This document shows, in pieces, positions 48,291 through 59,790 of a stretch of DNA of 64,000 nt. The translations under genes were made by a program, and so were the position numbers. The stretch comes from Eutreptiella sp. 'Long Island Sound 2002'. Lineage: Eukaryota; Euglenozoa; Euglenophyceae; Eutreptiales; Eutreptiaceae. The notes beneath the pieces were generated by a model. The model searched no databases, was not told the origin of the DNA, and saw only the letters and a program-made list of their open reading frames with translations. How positions within the stretch are numbered: the first letter of the stretch is position 1; the number at the start of each line of letters is the position of its first letter. The stretch spans positions 38,263,998-38,327,997 of the forward strand of contig OZ038389.1 of NCBI GenBank assembly GCA_964036045.1, read 5' to 3'.

Positions 48291-49469
48291 ACAGGGAAAC
48301 CCCAACGGGATAGGTGCACTGATGCACTCACTGAGAAAATAGAAACATAAAAGAAGGGGAGTGAGGACAACAGAGAACTGATATATGAAGGACTGATTCA
48401 GTCCATGAAATCGAGGAAACAGACAAAGCACAACATTAACACTGCTGCTCGCGGGAAAATAAAAAGTGAAAAGAAAAAAGGGAAAAACCAGACAGTGCTG
48501 AATGGAGGTCTGGAGTAGTGTGCGGAGAGACGTGGGGGGGGTGGCAGGGAGGTAGGGGAAAAGTGGGGGGGGGGGGTGATGTGGCGGTGGCGTGGGTGGG
48601 GGAGCTGGTTGTGTTGAAGGGGACATTTTCGTGAGGGAGAGGTGTCTGGGATCAGGCAACTGAGGACGGGTGGCCAGGAGGCAGGGAGCCGAAGGCAGTG
48701 GGTATGGCGTGGGTGTGAGGTGGTGAGCGGACATTGGTCTGGGGTCTGGGATGTGGATGGAGAAGTCAGGAAAGATGGAGGAGACTCTGGTGAGCTGGGA
48801 TGGGTGGAAGGTGTCAAAGGGGGGGGAGCAAAGGGTGAATGATGGCCGTGTCAGGAGATAGGCAGGCGTCTGCAGAGGAAAGCTAGTGTATGCAGTCCTC
48901 AGGATGTGGTCTGTTGTGACAGTGGAGTCCTGGTCTTTTCTTTGGGTGGCAGTTGAGTGGGCTAGTGGATATAGTGCAGGTGATGAGTGCGTGGAGGAGG
49001 TGAGGGTAGTAGGGGCCTGGTGAGAAGGGATTGAGGGACGGAGATTGGTGTCTAATGGCAGATGTGGACCGTGAGCCAGGGAGTTAGTTTGCCGAGGAGG
49101 GATGTGCCTGAGGGGTTTCGCAAGGTGGAATGATATTGAATGTGTTGCTGAAAGAGTGTGTGTTTGCAGAGGACAGTGGAGGAGTGGCAGTGAGGTGAAT
49201 GAGAGTATGTTTTTTTGGTTTAGGTTTGGGACGGGTGTGGCGGTGAGAGTTGGGCTTGGTGTTGATGGGTGGCTGATTGGCGAAGGCAGGGTAGGAAAGT
49301 TTAACCGGCTGAGTGGCGGAAGTGCTGAATTGTGAGAGGGGGATGGTCCAAGGGTTCCTGTTGGAAGTGGGAACGAGTGCGTCGAAGTTCGGAATAGGGT
49401 TGTCGTGGAACCATTGGCTGAGTGAGAGTAACGTGGTGCTTAGGAGTTTGGTTTGGGCTTCAAATTCGC
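48291..49469 (-). other. LINE 2 3' untranslated region
   Basis: Strongly purine/G-rich on the plus strand, pyrimidine-rich on the element's own strand. No supported ORF. Confidence 0.6.
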
Positions 49470-50640
49470 TTAGAAGATTCCTTTTGTGAGCGAGTAGGAT
49501 GTGTTGGGGGGAGGTGTACGAAGAGCATTGCTAAGGGAATTGGGAATTAAGGTGCGAATGTAGTTTTGTTTTTCGCCAATGGGAGCGGAGTGAAACCATG
49601 TGTTGATGATGACGCGGGTGGGAGCCCACCAAGTATTGTTGAGGAGTTGATGTAGGTGGGCCGCTTTGCAGGAAGGGCAAAGGGCGGTGAAGGACGTTTG
49701 GTCGAGCGGGTGGTTGGTATGACAAAGGGGGCACTTGTAATCTTTTAAGTTGTAGTGTGGTGCATAGCCTTTACAACTGAAAAGGCCATTTACCCATTTA
49801 AAGTTGAGGCGGGAGAACCAAGAGGAAGTGAGAAGGAAAATAGTGCTGAGCGAGACGTGGATATTGTTGTGAGCGTGAGCGCAATGTAGGTGTTTGGTGT
49901 AGTTGGTGGTGATTTTGCCGCGTAGAGGAGTGTTGTGGTGGAGGATGGAGGGAAGCTCGGGGGGGGTGAGGTGGTTGGCTGGGATGTGGATATTAGAGGA
50001 GATCCATTTGGATACGGTGTTGGCCACATCGTTGCCCTCGAAGTTGGCATGTCCCCTAATCCAAGTGAAGAGGATGGTGAAATTGATGTTTTTGAGAAGG
50101 TGCCGAAGTAAGAGGTACCAAGAGCAAAATGAGTTGTTGTTGGTGTGGAAAGGGAAAGTGGAGGAGGATGGGAGGAGGTTGAGGTTGGAGCAAGTGGTAA
50201 GATTGTTGATGGCGTAAATGAGCAGTTGGGGAAAGAGGTGAATGTCGGGGTACAGGAGGATAATGATGATCGCGTAGATTTCGCCGGGGTAAGAGCCTTT
50301 GATGGGAGAGGTGGCGGCAAGACTGGTGTTGTTGTGAGTGTTGGGGACAAAGACTATGGCGGAGCCAGAGGGGTTGGTGTTGCTCGGGTCGTCCGAGCTG
50401 TCGCAGTAGCATATGGTTGGTTGAGGGTGTGAGGTGGTTGCCTCAACGAGGTCGTGACATCCCCAAAAGTGTAGTTGTTTAGGGTCGGGTTTGGGGATGT
50501 GTTTATGACTGGTGTAGAGGAGGTAGTGGTTGGTGGAGTGGTGGTGTATGTGAGGGTAGGGGAGCGTGGCATGAGGCTTAAGGTAAAGTGGGACTTTGGG
50601 GAAAGTGATGAGGTGAGCGAATTGTTGGGGGGGGGGAAGG
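49470..50640 (-). pseudogene. LINE 2 ORF: RNase H and zinc-like C-terminal domain
   Basis: RNase H with CYCDSSDD (D) and PGEIYA (E), but Asn replaces Asp at two active-site positions: IYAINNLT (codon 50205-50207) against LLIDNEQV in LINE 1, and GNDVANTVSKW (50019-50021) against GNEICDHFSKW. The C-terminal CPLCHTNHPLDQ...CPSCK and GEKQNYIRTLIPNSL correspond to LINE 1 parts 3 and 4. Continues from the RT frame after a 10-G run (50627-50636). Confidence 0.82.
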
Positions 50641-51828
50641 AAATTGAAATTGAAGGTGTGGGTGGAGGAGCATGGAGGTATCGCCAAAGTGCACGGAGGT
50701 GCGATTGGTTTGGTGGTATTGAATGGTGCCGGTGACCCATTTTTTTGTGGGGGTGTTGTGGGTGATGGTGCGGTAGAAGGAGATGCTGTGTGGGTGGGAT
50801 GTGGTTGTGTAGCAATCGAAGGCAACTTGGATGGTGGTGAGGGGTAGAACCTTGTGGAGGTCGGTGGGGTTGCAGTTGGGAATGTTGTGACAAGTGAGAT
50901 TGAGGTAGTAGCTGGAGGCGGAGGTGATGGGTTGAATTAGGTTGGCTTCTTGGTTGTCGTGGTTGAGAGCTTTGAGAAAGAGGGTATTGGTTAAAAGAGG
51001 GACTTCGCTTCGGAGGTATCGGGTGGTGTGGTTGATTGTTTGGGTGTGAATTCCATCGGAACGTTTGGTGATGTCGAGGCCTAGTGCGTGCCCAGGGGAG
51101 TATTTCGTTTTGTTTGCGGTGCAGAGGGATAGTTTTTCTTGGGTGGCTATGTAAGTCCAGATTTTAGTGTCTAAGGTGTGGATGTCGGAGGATGGAAGGG
51201 AGTTGTAGATAAGGCGGTAGGTGAGGGTAGGGATTAGTTGTATGTTTGAGAGCTTAATGATTTCCGTATGAGTGAGAGGAAGGGGAGCGAGATTGTTAAA
51301 GAAAGAAATGATGGTGTTGGTGAGGAGGGCGAGCATGTTTTGGTTTTGTTGTTTGTTGAAGAAATGAGTACCAAGGTATTTGTAAAAGGGTCTGGGGTTG
51401 CCGTTGGTGTCGCATGTGCTGAAGTGGAGGGAAGTAGTAATTCTGATGGTTATGTGAGGAATGTCATTGAGAGCATGAAGTTCTGATTTTGAGGCGTTAA
51501 AAGACAGGCCGTATTTGGGTCCCACGGTGAAGAGAAACTTGAGTGTAGTGTGGACCACCTTTGGGGAGGGAGTTTGAAGGGCGATGTCGTCGATGAAGGA
51601 GAAGAGCTCATGGAAGATATTTTTGGGGACAAGGTGTTTGAGAGGGTGTAGGATGGGGTCAATGAAGAGATTGAAGAGGATCGGGGACATGGGGCACCCT
51701 TGGCGTAGGCCGCGGAGGGTCATAGCGGCAAAGAGAGTGAAGTTGTTGACGGCGGGGTAATCGGCGGGCCAAGAGTAGAGGACTTGGAGAAGAGTTATGA
51801 GCTGTTTGGGAAAGTTGTAGTTGTGTAG
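50578..51828 (-). pseudogene. LINE 2 ORF: truncated reverse transcriptase and thumb
   Basis: Begins inside RT (LHNYNFPKQLITLL), then LRGLRQGCPMSPILFNLFID, catalytic FSFIDDIALQ and thumb KYLGTHFFNKQ, LTYRLIYNSL. The open frame extends upstream to 51936, but residues there (KPAPNPAPVAAPEEEGS) are element E nucleocapsid, fused by the insertion. Lacks endonuclease and RT blocks 1-4. Confidence 0.85.
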
Positions 51829-51846
51829 TTGCTTGAGACGGTACTT

Positions 51847-52239
51847 CTGCACAGGCAACAGCTTCCTCTTCTTTTTCGTGCTTCCTTCCTCTTCAGGTGC
51901 TGCCACAGGAGCGGGATTTGGTGCTGGTTTCGGCACAGGTGCTGGCTTCGGCGCAGGCTTGTGAAATGGCTGCGCGCCCGGCTTGGGGTTGCCAGGTTGA
52001 CCTTGCTGTTGTGCTTGCTGTTGTGCATTTCAGTCTTCTTGTTGTTTCTTGTCATCCTTTTGCCTCTTCCAGCAGATTGACGCTGCGTGGTTTCTTTTTC
52101 CACAGTATTCGCAGTAGATGGTAACCTTGAAAGCAGGTGGTGGATGTTCTTGCGTCCATTGGCAGCCCCTTCCACCTTTGCCTTTGCCGCTGCCTCGTCC
52201 TCGACCTTTTCCCTTTCCTTTTCCACTGCCTTTGCCTTC
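51847..52239 (-). pseudogene. gag: Element E gag: nucleocapsid with zinc knuckle
   Basis: Minus strand reads a GKGKG-type basic stretch, then CEYCGKRNHAASIC (52072-52113; CX2CX4HX4C), then a Lys/Pro/Ala tail to KKRKLLPVQ at the LINE 2 junction. The knuckle is near-identical in layout to D CGYCGKRRHYEEEC. One stop between knuckle and tail (near 52030). Confidence 0.75.
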
Positions 52240-53786
52240 TCATTTGCCTTCGCCAGTGAAAAGTTCGGCCTCAGCGATGTACTGCGCGTAGTTGAGGTGC
52301 GTGTGGCCATCAGCGGCTTGATCAGACTCTCGCTCCAGAGACAGGGCTTTGACCAGTCTTAGGAGATCGGAGTAGCTGTGGGTGAGGGCCTTGCGTGGTG
52401 GCGTGTCTTTGCACTCTGACCATGTCTTCGCTTGCATTTTGCTGCGCAACAGAATCAGTTTGTCGTACTCAGAGTAACCACACGTAAGCCTTGCCACAAG
52501 CTTTCTGATTCTTGCCTCCATCTGATTGATCTCGTCCAGCTTGGGGAACTCCTCAAACTTGGAGAGATCTAAGAGCTGTTGGCGAATGTGCATGTCCGTC
52601 TCTAATCAATCTTAGCAAGGAACTCCACGAAGGTGTTATATTCGGATAATAGGTCTTCTGGGAGTTCGCGCAACCAGTCTGTCTTGCATCTAGTCACCAC
52701 GAGATCAGCTTTGATCATCTGTGACGCCTTAGTTTGACCTGTGAGTCTCAGAAAGCGGGCGAAGTCGTTTGCCCAAAAGACAATGTTCCTTCCAGTGAAC
52801 ACAGGCAGTGGTGTTTCGATCTTTGCTGTGGCGACACCCTTCCTTTCCTTCCTTCACTTTGCTTCTTCCTCAGAATCTTCAGTTTCGAGCTCCGTTGGAA
52901 CTACCAAGCATGCAAGAATTCGAAGGCCATGTAGGTGTGCTTCGTGTAGCGTCTTAATTGGTACTGACTTCTTGAACAAGGGCCTCGACTTGCCATAGGT
53001 TTGTCGTGGAACAAAGGGCGAGCGCTTGTCACCTAGGTATGACAACCCTGTGATGGTGGTGTCTAGGTCTGTCGACTTGCTGCCATCCTTCAGCTGATTC
53101 AGTTCCAGTGTCAGTGTTTCAATCTTGTGTAAGAGGTCATGTAGCGTAGGGTCATGTTCTTTCCCAGTAGCGCGACGTGGTAGTTCGTACTCGTGTAGAT
53201 TGTGCAACTCGTCACTTTTCTTCTTGTTGTCGCGCGCCAATCGGTCTCTCAACAACTTGTCTTTGCCCATTGTTTTAAGGTGTTCTGCGAGATCTTCTAA
53301 CCATTCGAACTCCGCATCAACCTGACGTGTTCGTCAACTTGCGCGTGAAGGACCAGCCTCGCATGTGCGTGTGGTCCACTTTTCATCCGCATAAGCAGTC
53401 TCTGGCGCGTGCATTGCTTCACGCATGGGTCTTGCTTCACGCGCAGGATCAGTCTCGAATGGTATCCTGGTTTTGCGCCCAGGCTTAGCCTTGTGCGCAG
53501 GACCTGCTTGGGGCGCGAGCCTTACCCTCTCTCCATGCGCGTGAGTGTCTTCGTGCGCGCACCCAGAAGATTGCGAGGGAGTGGGTACTGGCTTTGCTTC
53601 AGTTGGAATGTTAGCGCCGTGCGATGTTGACTTCTCTGACTCTCTCAACCTTGCATCCCTTGCTTTCATTGCCTTGACTCTCTCTCGCTCGGCGCTCCCT
53701 TTTAACCTAATTCCTGAACGCACACGTACCCTCCTCAGTGTCTTATCTTCTCGCCTTTTTGCCTTAGAACTTTTGGGTGGGGCCAT
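52240..53786 (-). pseudogene. gag: Element E gag: N-terminal and capsid region
   Basis: ATG at 53786 (MAPPKSSKAKRRED, very basic). The same frame runs to 52602 with stops at 53334 and 52854; pieces include ELPRRATGKEHDPTLHDLLH and VFTGRNIVFWANDFARFLRL, then a frameshift near 52600 to IRQQLLDLSKFEEFPKL and HSYSDLLRLVKALSLERE. D gag has each block in the same order. Unlike A/B/C this ATG is outside the LTR. Confidence 0.72.
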
Positions 53787-53924
53787 GTCAAACAGCTGGG
53801 TTATAGAAATAGAGGGCTAACCTGGGGTTGATGAAATGTAATGATGATGGAGATGATGAGAATCTCAGATTTCAAAATTTTCAACAATCCGCCAGGCAGG
53901 GTCCTGGAGTTGCTACAACTCCAG

Positions 53925-53936
53925 CCGCTGCTACCA
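53925..53936 (-). other. Element E primer binding site
   Basis: Minus-strand TGGTAGCAGCGG next to the 5' LTR remnant; one base different from the A/B site TGGTAGCAGAGG, so the same initiator Met tRNA is likely. Confidence 0.7.
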
Positions 53937-54001
53937 GAAAGATTTCTGCCTTACACCCTAGCACAAAGCAGAAATTCAGGATCAAACTTGCTGATGAAAG
54001 T
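53937..54001 (-). repeat. Element E 5' LTR remnant, cut by element C
   Basis: 65 bp matching the inner edge of the E 3' LTR (38204-38268). Element C begins at 54002. In the intact LTR copy the next bases after gatgaaagt are caacc. Confidence 0.75.
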
Positions 54002-54534
54002 TGAAAGTGCTGCCCTGGGTCGTTGATGGTGCCGGAGGGCTCGGGGCCGGCAAGACCAGTGGGGCAGGTACGCGAGGAGTCGACCTGAACGCTGCTATTG
54101 GGGGTAGAACCGGAGACTCGAACACCAACGGAGGCGAAGGCAGCAACAACGGAAGCAAGATCCATGTTGAGTGTTATCCGGCAGAAAATCCCAGTCTATG
54201 AAGAAAATTGATGCAGATTTTACTATGCACATCTGAGTGTCCATATCTGTCTGAAAAGATTTAAATAAATCCGATTGTGAAAAATATTTGGCCGATCTGG
54301 CCCGCGAGCGCGCGTCAGCGGCGAATGGCAATTCCAGGTAAATGATCGGAACGCGGCGGATTTACGGAGAATGGACCGCGGGATCAGATCCGGCATATCA
54401 GAAATATATAGGTCTGATCCTGAGACTGAGCTGCGAGGCGGCGATTCCGCCGAAGCAGAGAAAATGACCAAAATGTAGTCAATCTGGGTTAGATCAGTGA
54501 AAATCTGAGCAGATGGGGGTTAGCCGCACTTACA
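54002..54534 (-). repeat. Element C 3' LTR
   Basis: 533 bp, TGTAAGTGCGG...CACTTTCA on the minus strand, with orphan gag start at 54165. Lacks the outer 30-bp duplication of A. Left flank aaagt (53997-54001) is the expected target duplication; its partner lies past 64000. Confidence 0.9.
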
Positions 54535-54549
54535 CTCCCCCTCCAAAAA
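54535..54549 (-). other. Element C polypurine tract
   Basis: Minus strand TTTTTGGAGGGGGAG directly before the 3' LTR, as in B. Confidence 0.78.
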
Positions 54550-56184
54550 CACACTGGGGTGTGTCGCTACGTCAACGAAGAACGTAGTGCGGGTAAGTCC
54601 CAGAAAAAAATAGAAATGTAGCCTCGATGGGGCGAAATCTGCTTGATCTGACCTGATTTGGGCTGAATTGGCACTGAATCAGGATGGATGAACCTGAAAT
54701 GAGACAGAATGAGGAGTGACGAACAGTCCTCCGTGCAGTAAAACATTAGGTTAAGGGCTAAAAAGCATGTAAACGTATCGAGAATCGATACCAAACCATG
54801 CACTGGTTGAGAATGAGGTAGATTAATGGTGGATTGAGTGGGGGAATCAAGCAATGGAGTGACATCTCAGCGCTCTGGCACAGTTTCGCTGTCGCGGGCA
54901 CGCTACGTTGTCCTCGCCGAACTCTACATCGTGTTACTCCCGCTTTTCTCGTTCTGAAGCGTGCAGCATGTGCTTCAGATTTGGCGCATCTGGTGGATGA
55001 TCACAAGATTCAGCAAGATTGGGAATCAAATTGAGCAGAAGGAGATTAAACAATCACAGAGAGGGAAAACAAATACAAATGTAGTCTACAGACCCTAAGT
55101 GCACAGAAAATCATAAGCGTCAACGAAGTTAGGCAAAGCTGTCGACAGATCTTCGAGGAATGAGAGGAGATGACAAGGAAATCAACCTAAATTGTCCTAA
55201 AATGTGCAAATTCCCTAAGATGAAGGTGAAATGAAGCGGAATGTTTAGAACTAAAACTACTAACACTTTCGTTTAGACTAGAGTTAATATATATTGTCGT
55301 TTATTCAGCTCAATTGTGCTTTCCGGCACGTTGGTTCGCGAGCATCTAACAGATTCTATGAAAATGTGGATCATGTGATGATGCATCATGATGGGACATG
55401 ATAGCCCTGGATCCTTGGCATGTAACGCGCCGAAGGTTCGCTGAAGGCGCTGTACTGACAGTATATAACTGAGAGACACCGTATTTACAGTGGCGGCGGT
55501 GTCAATCGACTTGGACAAGGCCCATCTTTCGATTGAGTCCCACAAGACACTTGGATTCACAATTTTCGACAGTTTCAGGTCGGATTGAGCTCACATTGGC
55601 GGGTGCCAAAAATACAACGAAGCTTACGGACTTCAGAGGTTGCTGTTAGAAGTCCCTAGAGCTCCTATGTGAAGGTTGTCTGAACAATTGACGTCTGGGT
55701 TTTGTGCAACAGTGGCAGAATGATGGACAAACCTGAGAAATTCAAGGCAAATTTGAGGATCCTGGATCTGAATCTGGACTTTGGCGTCAGCATCACGGCA
55801 AATGAAGGTAAGATCTGAGTTCCTGGCGTCGCATCTGGTGCAGCCAGTACTACAGGGGGTGCCTGTAGGGGTGAATGTCGCTGGCCAGCGTTTTTACTAT
55901 GTACATTTGCTTCCATCTGCACGAGTAGCCAAATTCCAAAGATGCACAGACCAACAGAGACAAGATTACCCCGAATCTGCCTGAATTAAGCCTGAGTTTG
56001 GTTTTTTCTGAACACGGCAGCACACTCCGTGGCCTTCGGTAGCGTATCTACGCCTTGTCTGCCGAACGGAGACCAAAGAAAAGTTGATTGACGTCAAATT
56101 ATCAAACATTCGCAGTTCTCCACATCATGATGTAATCAGGAAAAATGAACAGTGGATTGAGCAGAATGTGGTAGGATGGCTTCC
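54550..56184 (-). other. Element C 3' untranslated region
   Basis: Counterpart of 4962-6601 in A, with a deletion of about 12 bp near 55483 (A: GAAGAGTCCTTT). No ORF supported. Confidence 0.7.
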
Positions 56185-58269
56185 TCAATTCGGCCAAGCA
56201 CGAATACATGTGACCACCAACCTGTCTGGCCTGGCCCTCGTACGGCTTGGGCGCTGCAAATCAGCGGCCGAACTCGAAGCTTGGTCCTCATTTGGCTCCT
56301 GGGCTGGCCTGACCGCAGGAGGGGGGATCGACGGATCAGCCCTGGAATGTGACGAATGAGGGCCATAAAAGGCTGGATCTCGATTCACCACAGGTCTTTT
56401 TCCGTGGCTCTCCACCTGTCTCTCTGGTTTCGACAAACAGTCTGTCAGGAGTACGCCAATTTCGGGGTGCTTCTTCAGGAAGTCTATGAACCCCTTGGTG
56501 TACCCATGGACAAAAGAATGGGCTGGTTCCCAGTTGTGGTGACTGGAATCAAAGCCCCTCCACTCACATAGAAATTCCCATTCGCCCTTGGCTTCACGTC
56601 TTGCTTCTAAAATCCTCTTGAGTTCGTACTTCCCCCCTTCGATGACCCGATCGGACAAGATTTTCGAAGTCCAAAAAAGGGGTTTAACCCGATCCTTGGG
56701 GGAGGGGATCTCTCTCTTGAGGCGATCGCCCGAAACGTCAATTTCCCTGCTGACATCCACACGAATCCTCCACCTGTTCTCACCTAGACGCGCTGTAACA
56801 GCGAATGGCCCCTCCCACAAGGGAAGAAGCTTGTCATCTCCGTCCAGGGTGGTTTCGGATTTTCGAAGCCAAACTCGATCATCGACTTCAAAATTGTGGC
56901 GGTTTTTTCGGCCTTGATTCTGGACCCAAGGCCAGTCAGCTTGATGCTTATCAATTAATTTCGAAACAGTTTTATCTGCTCGTTGGACGTCGTCCAAAAA
57001 CAACGAAGCATCTTTACAAGGGCGAGGATTATTCAACGGCATGTTCCACCAACACTTCTTTCGTCCAAAGACAATTTCATTTGGAGAAAGGCCATGATAC
57101 AAAGGCGTGTTGTGGTACCGGCGAAGCAATGCGAAGAGAACTTCCATCCAATGGAAATCCTTTTCACTCGCGAGCTCCTTACGAAGCATATTTATAATTG
57201 AGCGGCCGGCTCCTTCGCCAGGCAGCGCTCGATGCGAGTGGATTTCACATCGCAGGTGGTGGATTCGAAGGCGAGCACATAATTCCCTCCACCATTCGGA
57301 GGTGTACTCTTTGCCTGAGTCCGTAACCACCTCGGATGGGACGTCCCAACCTCCCATCCAGGTCTGCGCGCACCATTTGGCGGCAGCCTTGCCAGTCATC
57401 GACTCGATGTTGCAAGGCAACACCTGAATGTAGCCGGAATGACGGCACTGAATAAGGAGCACACCATTGACTTTTTTATTCGTCCAATGGCACTCTTCGT
57501 CATCGAGTTCACCGAGATAGAAGAAATCACTGGTGACTCTGTTAAAGAGGCGCTCCGGAATAGGATGTGGCCTCAGATGGCCGTGCTTCTTCGCGCTGGG
57601 GGGCGTCGAGACAGCACATTGGGCACATCCGGCGGCTACTTTCATGCAATGAGTATATAGCCGTGAGCCAAACAACCTATGTTTAATCATCGACCATAGT
57701 CGACGGCCATGTGCGTGGGGGGACTCCCATTTATGCCACCAGTTTAACACTCGGGGGGCCAGGGCGTCTGGTACGCACAATTTACCCTCCATCCACAGCT
57801 TCCCCCCATCCAACGAATATTCATAAAAAATCCCATCCTTGTGAGCATCTTTGGATTTGAGATTTCCAAAGACCTCTTTAAACATGGGATCCTGCAGATA
57901 ATCGGACGTCCAGTCACGGATGATAAGGGAAGCTTTCGGCAGGGGTGGAGTTTTGGCCGGATCTGGACGCTTAATGCCCTGGATCAACCGAAATCGACTT
58001 ACTCGTCGGGTATAGTCAAACCGTTTCACACTCCCTGAGGAGGGATCGGTGACTTTCTCCACGACTTTCAGTGTTTTGGTGCAGATCTCATGAGCATGCG
58101 CCGGATCTGAAAAAGCCGTGATGTCGTGGCACGGTAATGCGTGCTGTTTAACAGCGCATTGCATGCATGCACATCGAATGAGCTTTTTTTCTTCCTGATC
58201 CCATTCGATTATGACATGGCGGTCCTGCTCCGTACCATGGATGTTGGTACTTTGCAGCCCCTCTGAAGC
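56185..58269 (-). CDS. pol: Element C pol, part 3: integrase and chromodomain
   Basis: Equivalent to A Pol residues from about 1001 to the end. Integrase HAHG...CAQC, TSDFFYLGEL, VTDSGKEY, GEGAGRS (E kept, neighbouring Arg changed to Gly) and the chromodomain YELKRILEAR...HNNWEP-like block are intact. The open frame extends into F (58270-58389), which is not Pol. Confidence 0.88.
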   Translation of the reverse strand, partial: ASEGLQSTNIHGTEQDRHVIIEWDQEEKKLIRCACMQCAVKQHALPCHDITAFSDPAHAHEICTKTLKVVEKVTDPSSGSVKRFDYTRRVSRFRLIQGIKRPDPAKTPPLPKASLIIRDWTSDYLQDPMFKEVFGNLKSKDAHKDGIFYEYSLDGGKLWMEGKLCVPDALAPRVLNWWHKWESPHAHGRRLWSMIKHRLFGSRLYTHCMKVAAGCAQCAVSTPPSAKKHGHLRPHPIPERLFNRVTSDFFYLGELDDEECHWTNKKVNGVLLIQCRHSGYIQVLPCNIESMTGKAAAKWCAQTWMGGWDVPSEVVTDSGKEYTSEWWRELCARLRIHHLRCEIHSHRALPGEGAGRSIINMLRKELASEKDFHWMEVLFALLRRYHNTPLYHGLSPNEIVFGRKKCWWNMPLNNPRPCKDASLFLDDVQRADKTVSKLIDKHQADWPWVQNQGRKNRHNFEVDDRVWLRKSETTLDGDDKLLPLWEGPFAVTARLGENRWRIRVDVSREIDVSGDRLKREIPSPKDRVKPLFWTSKILSDRVIEGGKYELKRILEARREAKGEWEFLCEWRGFDSSHHNWEPAHSFVHGYTKGFIDFLKKHPEIGVLLTDCLSKPERQVESHGKRPVVNRDPAFYGPHSSHSRADPSIPPPAVRPAQEPNEDQASSSAADLQRPSRTRARPDRLVVTCIRAWPN

Positions 58270-58762
58270 CGACTCTTGTTTCGGCCAGTACTCAGAATTT
58301 TCAAACCTCTCATTTTGAATCTCCTGCAGTCCCATTTTGAAAACCTTGAAACGACGCCCTTCTTGTAATTGCCGCACGCAATAAATCAAATGAGTTGATC
58401 AATCTTGACTTGGTGATACGGAGTGATTCAACAGATAAGCCGTTTCATGGCCTAAACAATAATGGATGCTCAGCACAATACATACACTGTAAACATGCTA
58501 AAATCCTACAAAATCAGATCTTTTTATAATAAAAATCAGTGCTTCTCAGAACGAAAACAATGCGCAAATCAGTGCGCACGCGTGCCCTGCAGTGCCCAAA
58601 TAGCGGCATCTGCGACGCACCACAGCAAATAACTTATATGGGGCTATGTCATGCACAACAAACAAAAATTAGACATAATTGCTGTAATCCTGACCCTGCC
58701 AAATGCAAAGGTCCACAGAAGAAACCAACCTTGTTCTGTCCTGTCCTGAGCTTCCCTTTACA
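58270..58762 (-). repeat. Element F 3' LTR
   Basis: Minus strand starts TGTAAAGGGAAGC and ends ...CCGAAACAAGAGTCG. Contains TTATAAAAAGATC (58522-58534), a likely TATA box. Confidence 0.82.
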
Positions 58763-59790
58763 CTCCCCCCCCCAAGCCCACACATACCCTGATGTGTGGC
58801 TGAGACCCCAAAACAAAAGGGTGCGAAGGGTTTTACCATAGGGCTGGGAAAAGCTCAGACAGAGCTGGGTGGGTGTAAAACGCAAGCACCCAAAAGGCTG
58901 CCTTGCATGTTTACACTCCCCCCCCAGGCTCAGCACTCCCCAAATGAGTTGCTGACCCGAGAAAAAAAATAGCAAAACATGCAGGCCTTTACCTACAATA
59001 CAATACAGATATTATTGTCTGTGATCTGGCTATTTCTACTCATTCCAGGTAAAAACAGCTACTATCTATGTGCAGGTCATGCTAGTGGAATACCACTGAT
59101 ACCACAGATAGCTTTACCCTCCTGAAAGGGATTTCTGTCACAAAACAGTGCCCTAGGGAAGTGGTGAAGTGGTGTTTCAACCTATACCCACTCAAACTCC
59201 TCACAGGGTGTAAAAACCTGATAAGTGCTCATGGCACACAACCTGAAGTGCTCATGGCACAGATAAAATTTAGTATAAAAATACTGAAAGAAAACCCCTG
59301 CTTTTTCCAACAAAAGCAGAAAAACAAACGGGAAAACCACTCTGCTTTTTCTCCAAGACAGAAGCAGCTGAAAAAGAAAAAAAGACACACTGCTCACAAG
59401 CAGGCAGGTGCAAAGCAAAACAGAATTGCCAAACTGAGTAAACCAGAGTTCACTCAAAGTGTAAAGCAGGGTGTATCCCACCACTGCTCATTGCAGATCC
59501 AAAATAGTATCTACAACGAAAAAGAAAGCAAAGGCACATGTCAGTGCCAGCAAACAAGGCGCTTGGCGCCCAAGAAGAGGCCAAAAAAGACCTCGTTGAC
59601 ATACTGAAAATGTACATGCCAGGGAATCTAAATCAGATTCCTGCATATATGCAGCCAAACAGGCTTCACACTGTGCAAGGCACAGCGGTTGGAAAAAACA
59701 AAGCGCTCACAGCGCCAAAGACTGATAACACAGAGCGCTGCAAGCGCTCGACATACGCGCAAGTTACAGAGCGCTCTCAGCGCTCAAAAC
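58763..59790 (-). other. Element F internal non-coding region
   Basis: Contains the polypurine tract (58763-58778) and a second, similar C8 tract at about 58919. AGCGCT palindromes cluster at 59700-59780. Plus-strand frames at 59161-59607 and 59538-59879 are Lys-rich without a recognised domain and are not called. Confidence 0.5.

Larger units (their letters stand above)
47795..51828 (-). mobile_element. LINE 2: 5'-truncated non-LTR element inserted in element E gag
   Basis: Flanked by an 18-bp duplication with one mismatch, ttgcttgagaaggtactt (47777-47794) and ttgcttgagacggtactt (51829-51846). The 5' end is truncated within RT; the 3' end is hairpin GGCGG-loop-CCGCC followed by CTCAAAACAAAA. 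Related to LINE 1 throughout, but with a different C-rich or T-rich base use. Contains a decamer array in its 3' untranslated region. Confidence 0.85.

Noticed and set aside
47726-48734. Long minus-strand ORFs with RIRQDTAGYG repeats
   Set aside because: Produced by the 10-bp array (30 bp per three units keeps a frame open); they merge LINE 2 3' DNA with gag sequence.
50578-51936. Single 452-codon protein fusing a Lys/Pro-rich N-terminus to RT
   Set aside because: The first 30 or so residues are element E nucleocapsid; the fusion is the insertion junction at 51829-51846, not a designed fusion.
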